A stretch of DNA of 51,131 nt from an uncultured Bacteroides sp. GTDB taxonomy: Bacteria; Bacteroidota; Bacteroidia; Bacteroidales; Bacteroidaceae. The translations under genes were made by a program, and so were the position numbers. The notes beneath the pieces are model-generated. The model was given only the letters and a program-made list of their open reading frames with translations. It had not been told where the DNA came from and did not search any database. Below are positions 43,762-51,131 of the stretch, one piece after another; the stretch's first letter is position 1, and each line of letters begins with the position of its first letter. Location: NCBI GenBank assembly GCA_945607605.1, contig CALYZE010000010.1, positions 1-51,131 on the forward strand. The letters run 5' to 3'.

Positions 43762-44784
43762 ATGGCTTCAAATCAAATATTGGCGAAAGTTCTGAATACA
43801 TCTTCCCTTCAGAATCATAGAAAGATGATTTATGTTTCCCTCCTCATTATCTTATCCTTCTTTTTATTTTTGGATTATGTTCCCGGTATGCACGCCTATT
43901 CTGCATGGGTTACTCCACCAATAGCCTTATTCTTAGGTCTGGTCTTTGCCTTACTGTGCGGACAAGCACATCCTAAATTCAACAAAAAGGTTTCCAAATA
44001 TCTGTTGCAATATTCAGTGGTCGGTTTAGGATTTGGAATGAATTTGCAAGCCTCTTTAGCATCTGGAAAGGAAGGTATGGAATTTACTATTATTTCTGTT
44101 GTAGGTACGCTACTGATTGGTTGGGTGATTGGCCGTAAATTTCTAAAGGTAGATCGCGATACATCTTATCTTATTAGCTCCGGTACAGCAATTTGCGGGG
44201 GTAGTGCCATTGCAGCCGTGGGGCCGGTGTTGAAGGCTAAAGATAGTGAGATGTCAGTGGCATTAGGTACCATTTTTATATTGAATGCCATTGCGCTATT
44301 TGTATTTCCACTGATTGGACACGCCTTGAATATGAGTCAGCACGAGTTTGGAACGTGGGCGGCTATTGCCATTCATGACACCAGTTCTGTGGTAGGTGCG
44401 GGTGCTGCATATGGAGAGGAAGCACTGAAAGTAGCTACTACCATTAAGCTAACTCGTGCATTGTGGATTATTCCTTTGGCATTTATCACTTCGTTTCTCT
44501 TCAAGAGCAAGGGACAGAAGATTAGTATTCCCTGGTTTATCTTCTTCTTTGTTTTGGCTATGATTTTAAATACGTATGTATTGGGGTCTACGGAAATTGG
44601 TACGCAGATTGGCGCAGGCATCAATGATTTCGCACGCAAGACACTGACTATTACCTTATTTTTCATTGGTGCCTCTTTGTCGCGTGACGTGTTGAAGGCC
44701 GTGGGTGTCAGGCCCTTGGTTCAAGGTGTATTGTTATGGATTATCATCAGTTTGAGTACATTGGTCTATATTTATGGCTTCTGA
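43762..44784 (+). CDS. YeiH/UPF0324-family putative sulfite/sulfate exporter
   Basis: 340 residues with about nine or ten membrane helices. Family blocks include KFNKKVSKYLLQYSVVGLGF, SGTAICGGSAIAAVGPVLKA and AIHDTSSVVGAGAAYGEEAL. YeiH proteins are linked to sulfite or sulfonate efflux and are often controlled by YeiE. Here the regulator gene lies 96 bases upstream, with a promoter and palindrome between. The transported ion has not been shown for Bacteroides as far as I know. Confidence 0.88.
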   Translation: MASNQILAKVLNTSSLQNHRKMIYVSLLIILSFFLFLDYVPGMHAYSAWVTPPIALFLGLVFALLCGQAHPKFNKKVSKYLLQYSVVGLGFGMNLQASLASGKEGMEFTIISVVGTLLIGWVIGRKFLKVDRDTSYLISSGTAICGGSAIAAVGPVLKAKDSEMSVALGTIFILNAIALFVFPLIGHALNMSQHEFGTWAAIAIHDTSSVVGAGAAYGEEALKVATTIKLTRALWIIPLAFITSFLFKSKGQKISIPWFIFFFVLAMILNTYVLGSTEIGTQIGAGINDFARKTLTITLFFIGASLSRDVLKAVGVRPLVQGVLLWIIISLSTLVYIYGF

Positions 44785-44797
44785 TGTTATAAAACTT

Positions 44798-44820
44798 GGA
44801 TAGTAGAACGGATACTATCC
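44798..44820. other. Small perfect hairpin after the exporter gene
   Basis: GGATAGTA and TACTATCC are perfect complements around a seven-base loop, just before the main terminator; possibly a 3'-end stabiliser. Confidence 0.5.
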
Positions 44821-44839
44821 ACCATTTTGTGAAAATATA

Positions 44840-44875
44840 AAAAGAGAGAAGCAACGGCCTCTCTCTTTTCCTTTT
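44840..44875. terminator. Bidirectional terminator between the exporter gene and recA
   Basis: AAAAGAGAGA (44840-44849) and TCTCTCTTTT (44860-44869) are exact complements with A-rich and T-rich flanks, serving both convergent genes. Confidence 0.88.
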
Positions 44876-44894
44876 TATAGACTTCGACTGTTTA

Positions 44895-45932
44895 TTAGTC
44901 TTTCTTGTTTAATGCTTCAAAAATTAGTCCTTCCAGTTCTTCCGCCAATTCCGGATTATCAAGAATTACTTGTTTGGCGGCATCACGACCTTGGGCTATT
45001 TTGGTATCGTTGTAGCTGAACCAAGAACCGCTTTTTTTGACGATTCCTAAGTCTGCGCCTAAATCAATGATTTCGCCAGCACGAGAGATGCCTTGACCAA
45101 ACATAATGTCAAATTCAGCTCTGCGGAAAGGAGGTGCCACTTTGTTCTTCACCACTTTTACTTTAGTCTGCTTGCCAATTACTTCATCACCATTCTTGAT
45201 AGCCTGACTTCCACGAATGTCAAGACGTACGGTAGCGTAGAACTTCAGTGCATTACCACCAGTCGTTGTTTCCGGATTGCCGAACATGACACCAATCTTT
45301 TCACGCAATTGGTTGATGAAGATGCAAGTAGTGCGAGTCTTGCTTACGGCAGATGTCAGTTTACGCAAAGCCTGTGACATAAGACGAGCCTGTAGCCCTA
45401 CCTTATTATCACCCATGTCGCCTTCAATTTCAGCTTTCGGTGTCAGAGCAGCTACAGAGTCCACTACGATGATGTCAATAGCAGAAGAACGAATCAACTG
45501 CTCTGCAATTTCCAAAGCCTGTTCACCATTGTCAGGTTGTGAAATCAATAGGTTGTCTACATCTACACCAAGTTTGGAAGCATAGAAACGGTCGAAAGCA
45601 TGCTCAGCATCGATGAATGCAGCAATACCACCTGCCTTTTGTGCTTCGGCAATGGCATGGATTGCCAAAGTAGTCTTACCGGAAGACTCTGGCCCATAGA
45701 TTTCGATAATACGACCGCGCGGATATCCACCTACACCCAATGCTACATTTAGTCCGATAGAACCGCTAGGGATTACGTCAATTTGCTCAACGCTCTCGTC
45801 ACCCATCTTCATGATAGAGCCCTTGCCAAAACTCTTTTCTATTTTATCCATGGCAGCTTGCAATGCTTTCAGTTTTTCACTGGATGCCATGTTCGTTCCA
45901 TTTTCAAAATTCAGTTCGTCTTTTTTTGCCAT
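44895..45932 (-). CDS. recA: Recombinase RecA
   Basis: 345-residue DNA-dependent ATPase for homologous strand exchange and SOS induction. Walker A is [13 protein letters not shown], Walker B region [17 protein letters not shown]; the MAW-type signature [20 protein letters not shown] is intact. The C-terminus is acidic and short, as usual. The 123-base gap to bcp upstream shows no TAnnTTTG and no LexA-like palindrome that I can see, so transcription from the bcp side or an unrecognised promoter is possible. Confidence 0.98.
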   Translation of the reverse strand: MAKKDELNFENGTNMASSEKLKALQAAMDKIEKSFGKGSIMKMGDESVEQIDVIPSGSIGLNVALGVGGYPRGRIIEIYGPESSGKTTLAIHAIAEAQKAGGIAAFIDAEHAFDRFYASKLGVDVDNLLISQPDNGEQALEIAEQLIRSSAIDIIVVDSVAALTPKAEIEGDMGDNKVGLQARLMSQALRKLTSAVSKTRTTCIFINQLREKIGVMFGNPETTTGGNALKFYATVRLDIRGSQAIKNGDEVIGKQTKVKVVKNKVAPPFRRAEFDIMFGQGISRAGEIIDLGADLGIVKKSGSWFSYNDTKIAQGRDAAKQVILDNPELAEELEGLIFEALNKKD

Positions 45933-46055
45933 CTTTTTATTTACGATTTAAGTATTTCTTACTTTAGGATATTATCTATAATTTACTTTTTGAGATCTAA
46001 CAGTTTATAATAGAAAATAGCTTCAATCATAAATTATCAATCATTCTATTGTAAA

Positions 46056-46502
46056 TTAAAGAATTTGTGCAGCGTGATCTTTGGTTTTCACTTCCTTGGG
46101 TGCAATAATGCGCTCAATCACCCCTTCTTCATTGATAATAAAGGTGGTGCGGAAGGTTCCCATGTATTTACGTCCGTACATACTTTTTTCGCCCCACACG
46201 CCAAACTGCTCTACTAGTTTTTTGTCTGTATCTGCAATCAAGGGAAAGGGCAAATTATTTTTCTCGATAAATTTTTGGTGCGACTTTTCATCATCCACGC
46301 TTACACCGATTACTTCATATCCGGCTTTGCGCAATTCAGTATAGTTGTCGCGCAGATTGCACGCTTGTGTTGTACAACCAGAAGTCATATCTTTAGGATA
46401 GAAATACAACACTATTTTCTTTCCTTTATAGTTGTTCAGGCGTATTTCTTCACCTTTCTCATTGATACCCAATACTTCGGGTGCTTTGTCTCCAACAATC
46501 AT
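46056..46502 (-). CDS. bcp: Thiol peroxidase (Bcp/PrxQ family)
   Basis: 148-residue peroxiredoxin that reduces peroxides using thioredoxin. The peroxidatic cysteine lies in MTSGCTTQACNLRDNY, with the second cysteine five residues later, typical of the PrxQ/Bcp group. KGKKIVLYFYPKDMTSGC is the standard active-site strand. It starts 23 bases after the dehydrogenase gene upstream and is followed by recA, which suggests an oxidative-stress context for the run. Confidence 0.96.
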   Translation of the reverse strand: MIVGDKAPEVLGINEKGEEIRLNNYKGKKIVLYFYPKDMTSGCTTQACNLRDNYTELRKAGYEVIGVSVDDEKSHQKFIEKNNLPFPLIADTDKKLVEQFGVWGEKSMYGRKYMGTFRTTFIINEEGVIERIIAPKEVKTKDHAAQIL

Positions 46503-46525
46503 GATATTAATTGATTTAGTTTTGT

Positions 46526-47719
46526 TTATAACTCCAGATCTCCATCGAACTTTTCATGCCAAGGCAGACCTTGCTTGTTCAATTGCTCCATGAAAGGATC
46601 AGGATTAAACTCTTCTACATTCCATACACCCGGTTTCTTCCAGAGTCCTTTAAGGAACATCATGGCGCCAATCATGGCAGGAACACCGGTAGTATAACTT
46701 ACTCCCTGCATGCCAGTTTCTTTGTAGGCTTCCTGATGGCTACAGTTATTATATACATAGTAAGTACGCTCCTTTCCATCTTTTAATCCACGAATGCGGC
46801 AGCCAATCGACGTTTCTCCTTCGTAGTTTTCTCCAAGATCCTGCGGATTGGGAAGAACAGCTTTCAGGAACTGTAACGGTACAATTTTCATTCCGTTGTA
46901 GTCTACTTCATCAATGCGCGCCATTCCGATATTCTGAATGACACGTAGGTGAGTCAGATACTCCTGTCCAAATGTCATCCAAAAGCGTGCCCGTTTGATG
47001 GTGGGAAAGTTTTTCACCAAAGATTCCAGTTCTTCGTGATAAAGCAGGTAAGAATCACGTGGACCAATATTGGGATAGGTCAGGTCTTTATGAATTTCGA
47101 GCGGTTGGGTAGTAACCCATTGTCCGTTCTCGTAATAACGTCCGTTCTGAGTGATTTCGCGGATATTGATTTCAGGATTGAAATTTGTGGCAAATGCTTT
47201 GTGGTGATTACCAGCATTACAATCTACGATATCCAGATAGTGTATCTCATCAAAATAATGCTTGGCTGCGTAAGCAGTATAAATACCACTGACTCCCGGG
47301 TCGAAACCACAGCCTAAGATAGCCGTTAAGCCGGCATCCTCGAAACGCTTTTTGTAAGCCCATTGCCAGCTGTATTCAAAATGAGCAACATCTTTCGGCT
47401 CATAGTTAGCTGTATCTAGATAGTTCACACCCGATTTTAAACACGCCTCCATTATGGTGAGGTCTTGATAGGGCAGAGCTACGTTTATGACAATTTCAGG
47501 CTTGAAATCATTGAAAAGTGCCACCAGTTCATCCACACTGTCTGCATTTACTTGGGCAGTTTTAATGTTAGGGTTACCAATCGCTTTTACAACGGCGTCA
47601 CATTTAGATTTTGTGCGGCTGGCAATCATGATTTCAGTGAAAGTATCAGGATTTTGAGCCACTTTGTGCGCAACAACGGTACCTACACCGCCTGCACCGA
47701 TAATAAGAACTTTACCCAT
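46526..47719 (-). CDS. Saccharopine dehydrogenase-like, probable carboxynorspermidine/carboxyspermidine dehydrogenase
   Basis: 397 residues. The Rossmann start MGKVLIIGAGGVGTVVAHKV binds NAD(P); LGCGFDPGVSGIYTAYAAKH and the C-terminal GVPAMIGAMMFLKG fit the carboxynorspermidine dehydrogenase branch of the saccharopine dehydrogenase family. Such enzymes join a diamine to aspartate semialdehyde in spermidine/norspermidine synthesis; the partner decarboxylase is not in this window. A minus-strand TATATTTG (47767-47774) lies 47 bases before the start. bcp follows 23 bases after the stop. Confidence 0.88.
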   Translation of the reverse strand: MGKVLIIGAGGVGTVVAHKVAQNPDTFTEIMIASRTKSKCDAVVKAIGNPNIKTAQVNADSVDELVALFNDFKPEIVINVALPYQDLTIMEACLKSGVNYLDTANYEPKDVAHFEYSWQWAYKKRFEDAGLTAILGCGFDPGVSGIYTAYAAKHYFDEIHYLDIVDCNAGNHHKAFATNFNPEINIREITQNGRYYENGQWVTTQPLEIHKDLTYPNIGPRDSYLLYHEELESLVKNFPTIKRARFWMTFGQEYLTHLRVIQNIGMARIDEVDYNGMKIVPLQFLKAVLPNPQDLGENYEGETSIGCRIRGLKDGKERTYYVYNNCSHQEAYKETGMQGVSYTTGVPAMIGAMMFLKGLWKKPGVWNVEEFNPDPFMEQLNKQGLPWHEKFDGDLEL

Positions 47720-47766
47720 TTCTTCTATTTACGTTATTATATATAGGTTTATAAAAATACGAAGAG

Positions 47767-47774
47767 CAAATATA
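47767..47774 (-). promoter_or_regulatory. Candidate -7 element of the dehydrogenase-bcp gene run
   Basis: TATATTTG on the minus strand, matching TAnnTTTG; -33 is poor. Confidence 0.5.
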
Positions 47775-47848
47775 AGAGTTAATTCTTAGATAAACATTAA
47801 AATCCTGCTAAATACTTTGTAGAAAGTGTTTCTATTTTCAAACAAATT

Positions 47849-47879
47849 CTTGACATTTAGGTTCTTTTATTTATATTTG
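47849..47879 (+). promoter_or_regulatory. Promoter of the twin-META lipoprotein gene
   Basis: CTTG (47849-47852), 19 bases, TATATTTG (47872-47879): one mismatch to the -33/-7 pattern, 31 bases before the ATG at 47911. Confidence 0.65.
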
Positions 47880-47910
47880 TCCCGAAAAATAACTTAAACA
47901 ATAAAGAACA

Positions 47911-48702
47911 ATGAAAAAAATGTTTGTTTCTCTTTGTATGGCAAGTGCATTGATTGGCTTGTCATCTTGTGGTTCAACTAAGAGTGTTGCCACGCTTTCT
48001 TCTATTGGCGGTGAGTGGAATATTATTGAGATAAATGGAACGGCCGTGGTTCCTGCTCCGAACCAAAATTTTCCTTTTATCGGCTTTGATACGGAGAATG
48101 GTAGGGTTTATGGAAACAGTGGATGTAATCGCATGATGGGTTCATTTGATGTGAATGCAAAGCCGGGAACCATTAATCTTGGTACTATGGGCGGTACACG
48201 TATGGCATGTCCGGATATGACCGTAGAGCAAAATGTATTGTCAGCTTTGACCCAAGTGAAGAAATATAAAAAACTGGGAAAGGAGAATATGGCTTTGTGT
48301 AACTCTTCCAACCGTCCTATTCTCGTTCTGCAAAAGAAAGAAGCTACAACCAAATTAACCGACTTGGAAGGTAAGTGGATGATTAAAGAAGCTGCCGGAG
48401 AAGCGATTCCAGAAGGAATGGAAAAAGAGCCGTTCTTTGAATTTAGGGTTGCTGATAAAAAAATGCATGGTACAGCAGGCTGCAATATGATTAATGGCAC
48501 TTTCAATACAGAAGATGAAAATCCAATAGCCATTTCCTTCCCACAAATGATCAGTACGATGATGGCATGTCCTGATATGGAAGTAGAAGGACGTGTGTTG
48601 AAAGCTTTGAATTCAGTTCGGACTTTTGGAAAATTGGCAGATGGCGGCATCGGATTGTATGATGCAGATACAAATCTGGTAATAGTATTAGTGAAGAAAT
48701 AA
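47911..48702 (+). CDS. Lipoprotein with two META (DUF306) domains
   Basis: 263 residues. The signal ends in lipobox GLSSC. Two META domains follow in tandem: the first about residues 28-140 (GEWNIIEINGTAVVP, GNSGCNRMMGSFD, GGTRMACPDMTVEQ), the second about 150-263 (GKWMIKEAAGEAIPE, GTAGCNMINGTF, MMACPDMEVEG). The repeated GCN and MACPDM words in each copy show an internal duplication. META-domain proteins such as HslJ are tied to heat stress or motility in other bacteria; function here unknown. A terminator follows. Confidence 0.9.
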   Translation: MKKMFVSLCMASALIGLSSCGSTKSVATLSSIGGEWNIIEINGTAVVPAPNQNFPFIGFDTENGRVYGNSGCNRMMGSFDVNAKPGTINLGTMGGTRMACPDMTVEQNVLSALTQVKKYKKLGKENMALCNSSNRPILVLQKKEATTKLTDLEGKWMIKEAAGEAIPEGMEKEPFFEFRVADKKMHGTAGCNMINGTFNTEDENPIAISFPQMISTMMACPDMEVEGRVLKALNSVRTFGKLADGGIGLYDADTNLVIVLVKK

Positions 48703-48762
48703 TAACGATATGGCTCGTTCTAAATAAGCGTTACAGCTTATTCGACAAATAGAATCTTAATG

Positions 48763-48800
48763 AATCCAGTTGTAAAGCTAGCTTTGCAACTGGATTTTTT
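48763..48800 (+). terminator. Terminator after the META lipoprotein gene
   Basis: AATCCAGTTGTAAAGC pairs with GCTTTGCAACTGGATT over 16 positions (one G-U) around a short loop, followed by TTTT. Confidence 0.92.
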
Positions 48801-49096
48801 CTTTTATAGGCTTTTTTCTTGTTTACTCTGCATGGCAAAGCTGCCTGCTATACAAGCAAGGATTTAGAATATAACTTTATTTCTAAAAATGAAGGTTCTG
48901 TTTGTAAGAATCAAACCTTTGTTTTAAGAAATGATAGGGAGAAAGGAAATTATTCTTCGGTAGGGAAGTAGCTTTTATCCAGTAGACTTTGGGAAAAATG
49001 AAAGAACAGATAGGGGATGGCAGTCAGGAACGGATGAGTCTGTTAAGCGAAAAGCTTTTTGCCACATGTTTCTGATAACAATCATCTGTTTCTGCC

Positions 49097-49116
49097 AAAC
49101 TGTCAGCTAAACTGTC
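49097..49116 (+). promoter_or_regulatory. Direct repeat of AAACTGTC upstream of dnaK
   Basis: AAACTGTC occurs at 49097-49104 and 49109-49116, 12 bases apart and ending 32 bases before the -24 element. The same AAAnTGTC word lies upstream of the clpB promoter, so it is a candidate activator site. Confidence 0.4.
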
Positions 49117-49148
49117 ATTATTTGGGAACGATCACTGCTCTTTGCTAT

Positions 49149-49164
49149 TTGGCACAAGGTTTGT
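49149..49164 (+). promoter_or_regulatory. Candidate sigma-54 (-24/-12) promoter of dnaK
   Basis: TTGGCACAAGGTTTGT: a perfect YTGGCAC -24 box, five bases, and TTGT in place of TTGC at -12, with the required 12-base phasing and T-run after it. Predicted start near 49176, leader about 58 bases. No TAnnTTTG with a -33 box was seen nearby. Confidence 0.6.
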
Positions 49165-49233
49165 TTTTTTATTGGCGTCTGTCGGTGGGATGGACGATGA
49201 AATAGAATAATAACAAATAAAATAATAACAATC

Positions 49234-51131
49234 ATGGGAAAAATTATTGGTATTGACTTAGGAACTACAAACTCTTGCGTTTCCGTATTCGAAGGAAACG
49301 AACCTGTAGTAATTGCAAATAGTGAAGGTAAACGCACTACTCCTTCTGTAGTGGCATTTGTTGATGGCGGCGAACGTAAAGTAGGTGATCCTGCTAAACG
49401 TCAAGCTATTACAAATCCAGTAAGAACAGTATTTTCCATCAAACGTTTCATGGGTGAGAATTGGGAACAAGTGCAAAAAGAAACTGCTCGTGTACCTTAC
49501 AAGGTAGTAAAGGGTGACAACAATACTCCGCGTGTAGATATTGACGGACGTCTTTATACTCCACAGGAAATATCTGCAATGATTTTGCAGAAAATGAAAA
49601 AAACTGCCGAAGATTATTTGGGACAAGAGGTCACGGAAGCCGTGATCACTGTTCCGGCTTATTTCTCTGACTCTCAACGTCAGGCAACCAAAGAGGCTGG
49701 TCAGATTGCTGGTCTTGAAGTAAAACGTATTGTTAATGAGCCAACTGCTGCAGCTCTTGCGTATGGTATCGACAAGGCACATAAAGATATGAAAGTTGCT
49801 GTGTTCGACCTTGGTGGTGGTACTTTCGATATTTCTATTCTCGAATTTGGTGGCGGTGTGTTCGAAGTATTGTCAACCAACGGTGATACTCACTTGGGTG
49901 GTGATGACTTTGACCAAGTTATAATCGACTGGTTGGTTCAGGAGTTCAAGAGCGAAGAAGGTGCTGATTTGACTCAGGATCCAATGGCTGTTCAACGTCT
50001 GAAAGAGGCTGCTGAGAAAGCTAAAATCGAATTGTCTTCTTCTACCAGCACTGAAATCAACTTACCGTACATTATGCCGGTGGGTGGTGTACCCAAGCAC
50101 TTGGTTAAAACGTTGTCTCGTGCTAAGTTTGAGGCTTTATCTCACAGTTTGATTCAAGCTTGTCTTGAGCCTTGTAAGAAAGCGATGAGCGATGCTGGTT
50201 TAGGCAACTCTGATATTGATGAGGTGATTTTGGTAGGTGGTTCTTCTCGTATTCCCGCCATCCAGAAATTGGTAGAAGATTTCTTCGGTAAAGTACCTTC
50301 CAAGGGAGTTAATCCGGATGAGGTAGTAGCTGTAGGTGCTGCTGTTCAGGGTGCTGTTTTAACAGATGAGATCAAGGGTGTTGTGTTGCTGGATGTTACT
50401 CCGCTGTCTATGGGTATTGAAACGATGGGTGGTGTGATGACTAAGTTGATTGACTCCAACACTACGATTCCATGCAAGAAGAGTGAAACATTCTCTACTG
50501 CTGCTGACAATCAAACAGAAGTAACTATCCATGTGTTGCAGGGTGAACGCCCAATGGCCACTCAGAATAAATCAATCGGTCAGTTTAACTTGACAGGTAT
50601 TGCCCCGGCACGTCGTGGTGTTCCTCAGATTGAAGTAACCTTTGATATTGATGCTAACGGTATCTTGAAAGTATCTGCTAAGGATAAAGCTACCGGTAAG
50701 GAACAGGTTATTCGCATTGAAGCTTCCAGCGGTTTGAGCAAGGAAGAGATTGAAAAGATGAAAGCTGAAGCAGAATCTAATGCTGAATCAGATAAGAAGG
50801 AACGTGAGAAAGTAGACAAAATGAACCAAGCTGACTCAATGATTTTCACTACAGAGAATCAACTGACAGAATTAGGTGATAAGTTGCCTGCTGACAAGAA
50901 AGCTCCAATAGAAGCTGCTTTGCAGAAACTGAAAGATGCTCATAAGGCTGAGGATTTAACTGCTATTGACTCTGCTATGGCTGAGTTGAACACAGCTTTT
51001 CAAGCTGCTAGTGCTGAAATGTATGCTCAGAGCGGAGCACAAGCTGGTCCTGATATGAATGCTGGGCAGCAACAAGAGGATGCTCAAGGTGACAATAAGC
51101 ATGGAGATAATGTGCAGGATGCGGACTTTGA
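49234..51131 (+). CDS. dnaK: Chaperone DnaK (Hsp70), 3' end cut by the window
   Basis: Main cytosolic Hsp70. From ATG 49234 the frame stays open for 632 codons to the window edge. The ATPase domain starts [20 protein letters not shown] and contains [33 protein letters not shown] and [15 protein letters not shown]; the substrate domain has [20 protein letters not shown]. The tail is Gln/Asp-rich and ends in QDADFE, close to the usual end of the family, so only a few residues are missing. Its promoter region looks sigma-54 dependent (listed separately). grpE and dnaJ are not adjacent upstream. Confidence 0.98.
   Translation, partial: MGKIIGIDLGTTNSCVSVFEGNEPVVIANSEGKRTTPSVVAFVDGGERKVGDPAKRQAITNPVRTVFSIKRFMGENWEQVQKETARVPYKVVKGDNNTPRVDIDGRLYTPQEISAMILQKMKKTAEDYLGQEVTEAVITVPAYFSDSQRQATKEAGQIAGLEVKRIVNEPTAAALAYGIDKAHKDMKVAVFDLGGGTFDISILEFGGGVFEVLSTNGDTHLGGDDFDQVIIDWLVQEFKSEEGADLTQDPMAVQRLKEAAEKAKIELSSSTSTEINLPYIMPVGGVPKHLVKTLSRAKFEALSHSLIQACLEPCKKAMSDAGLGNSDIDEVILVGGSSRIPAIQKLVEDFFGKVPSKGVNPDEVVAVGAAVQGAVLTDEIKGVVLLDVTPLSMGIETMGGVMTKLIDSNTTIPCKKSETFSTAADNQTEVTIHVLQGERPMATQNKSIGQFNLTGIAPARRGVPQIEVTFDIDANGILKVSAKDKATGKEQVIRIEASSGLSKEEIEKMKAEAESNAESDKKEREKVDKMNQADSMIFTTENQLTELGDKLPADKKAPIEAALQKLKDAHKAEDLTAIDSAMAELNTAFQAASAEMYAQSGAQAGPDMNAGQQQEDAQGDNKHGDNVQDADF

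Larger units (their letters stand above)
48703..49233. other. 531-base gene-free region upstream of dnaK
   Basis: Contains a terminator near the left end, then about 290 bases with no clear element, and near the right end repeated AAACTGTC words and a sigma-54-like promoter. No coding sequence longer than 25 codons was found that looks real. Confidence 0.6.

Noticed and set aside
48998-49075. 25-codon open frame upstream of dnaK
   Set aside because: No ribosome-binding site and no conserved features; it ends before the sigma-54-like promoter, so it would not be in the same transcript.
49080-49233. CIRCE or other classical heat-shock operator at dnaK
   Set aside because: No TTAGCACTC-N9-GAGTGCTAA-like repeat is present.
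1-51131. Mobile elements, prophage, CRISPR array, rRNA operon or polysaccharide-utilisation locus
   Set aside because: No transposase, integrase, cas gene, regularly spaced repeats, rRNA or SusC/SusD pair was found; the window is a housekeeping region.

Overview
The window looks like a chromosomal, largely housekeeping segment of a Bacteroides-type genome (order Bacteroidales). The signs are moderate-to-low GC, several recognisable Bacteroidota-specific families (PUR/DUF3276 protein, DUF5606 protein, an enlarged NusB of about 308 residues, DUF4286 protein), lipoprotein signal peptides, and many upstream sequences matching the Bacteroides sigma-ABfr -7 element TAnnTTTG, some with a -33 TTTG about 19 bases upstream. 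No insertion sequence, phage, integrase, CRISPR array or rRNA was seen.

Layout. 1-5.5 kb: kdsC and maf (+), then a large cytoplasmic TPR protein, glutaminase and an outer-membrane porin (-). 5.5-10.2 kb: pgk, nth, an MFS transporter and pheS (-), then tRNA-Ala(GGC). 10.2-18.2 kb (+): a DUF4286 protein, ruvC, a lipoprotein pullulanase, a ModF-like tandem ABC ATPase, a small transaldolase/FSA, an LtaS-type membrane sulfatase/phosphotransferase and a PAP2 phosphatase. 18.2-21.1 kb: a nested inverted repeat, then an endonuclease/exonuclease/phosphatase-family protein and the dipeptidase pepD (-). 21.3-31.6 kb: a small membrane protein, an OmpH-like lipoprotein, an esterase, two lipoproteins (one an S41 protease), metY, mnmA, an orphan LuxR-type regulator, a NhaC antiporter and a 2-keto-3-deoxygluconate kinase-like PfkB protein. 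31.7-35.5 kb: a HIT protein, a Gfo/Idh/MocA oxidoreductase, then an S4 protein, pth, rplY and a PUR protein. 35.6-39.1 kb (+): nusB-yajC-ybbR-coaE, then the DUF5606 gene. 39.2-51.1 kb: clpB (-), an unknown protein with a YeiE/CysL-like LysR regulator and a YeiH-like exporter (+), a carboxynorspermidine dehydrogenase-like gene with bcp and recA (-), a twin-META lipoprotein (+), and dnaK (+), cut by the window end a few codons before its stop.

Most striking observation. The two chaperone genes, clpB and dnaK, lack a good TAnnTTTG element and instead each carry an excellent match to a sigma-54 (-24/-12) promoter: TTGGCAC-N5-TTGT for dnaK and TTGGCAA-N5-TTGC for clpB. In both, the stretch just upstream carries repeated copies of an AAAnTGTC motif. 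This suggests a shared RpoN-dependent chaperone circuit with its own activator; it is an inference from sequence only. Other unexplained structure includes a four-arm nested palindrome at 18350-18428, a long inverted repeat between pth and rplY, a strong leader hairpin ahead of the MFS-nth pair, and a palindrome on the presumed start site of the YeiH-like exporter gene.
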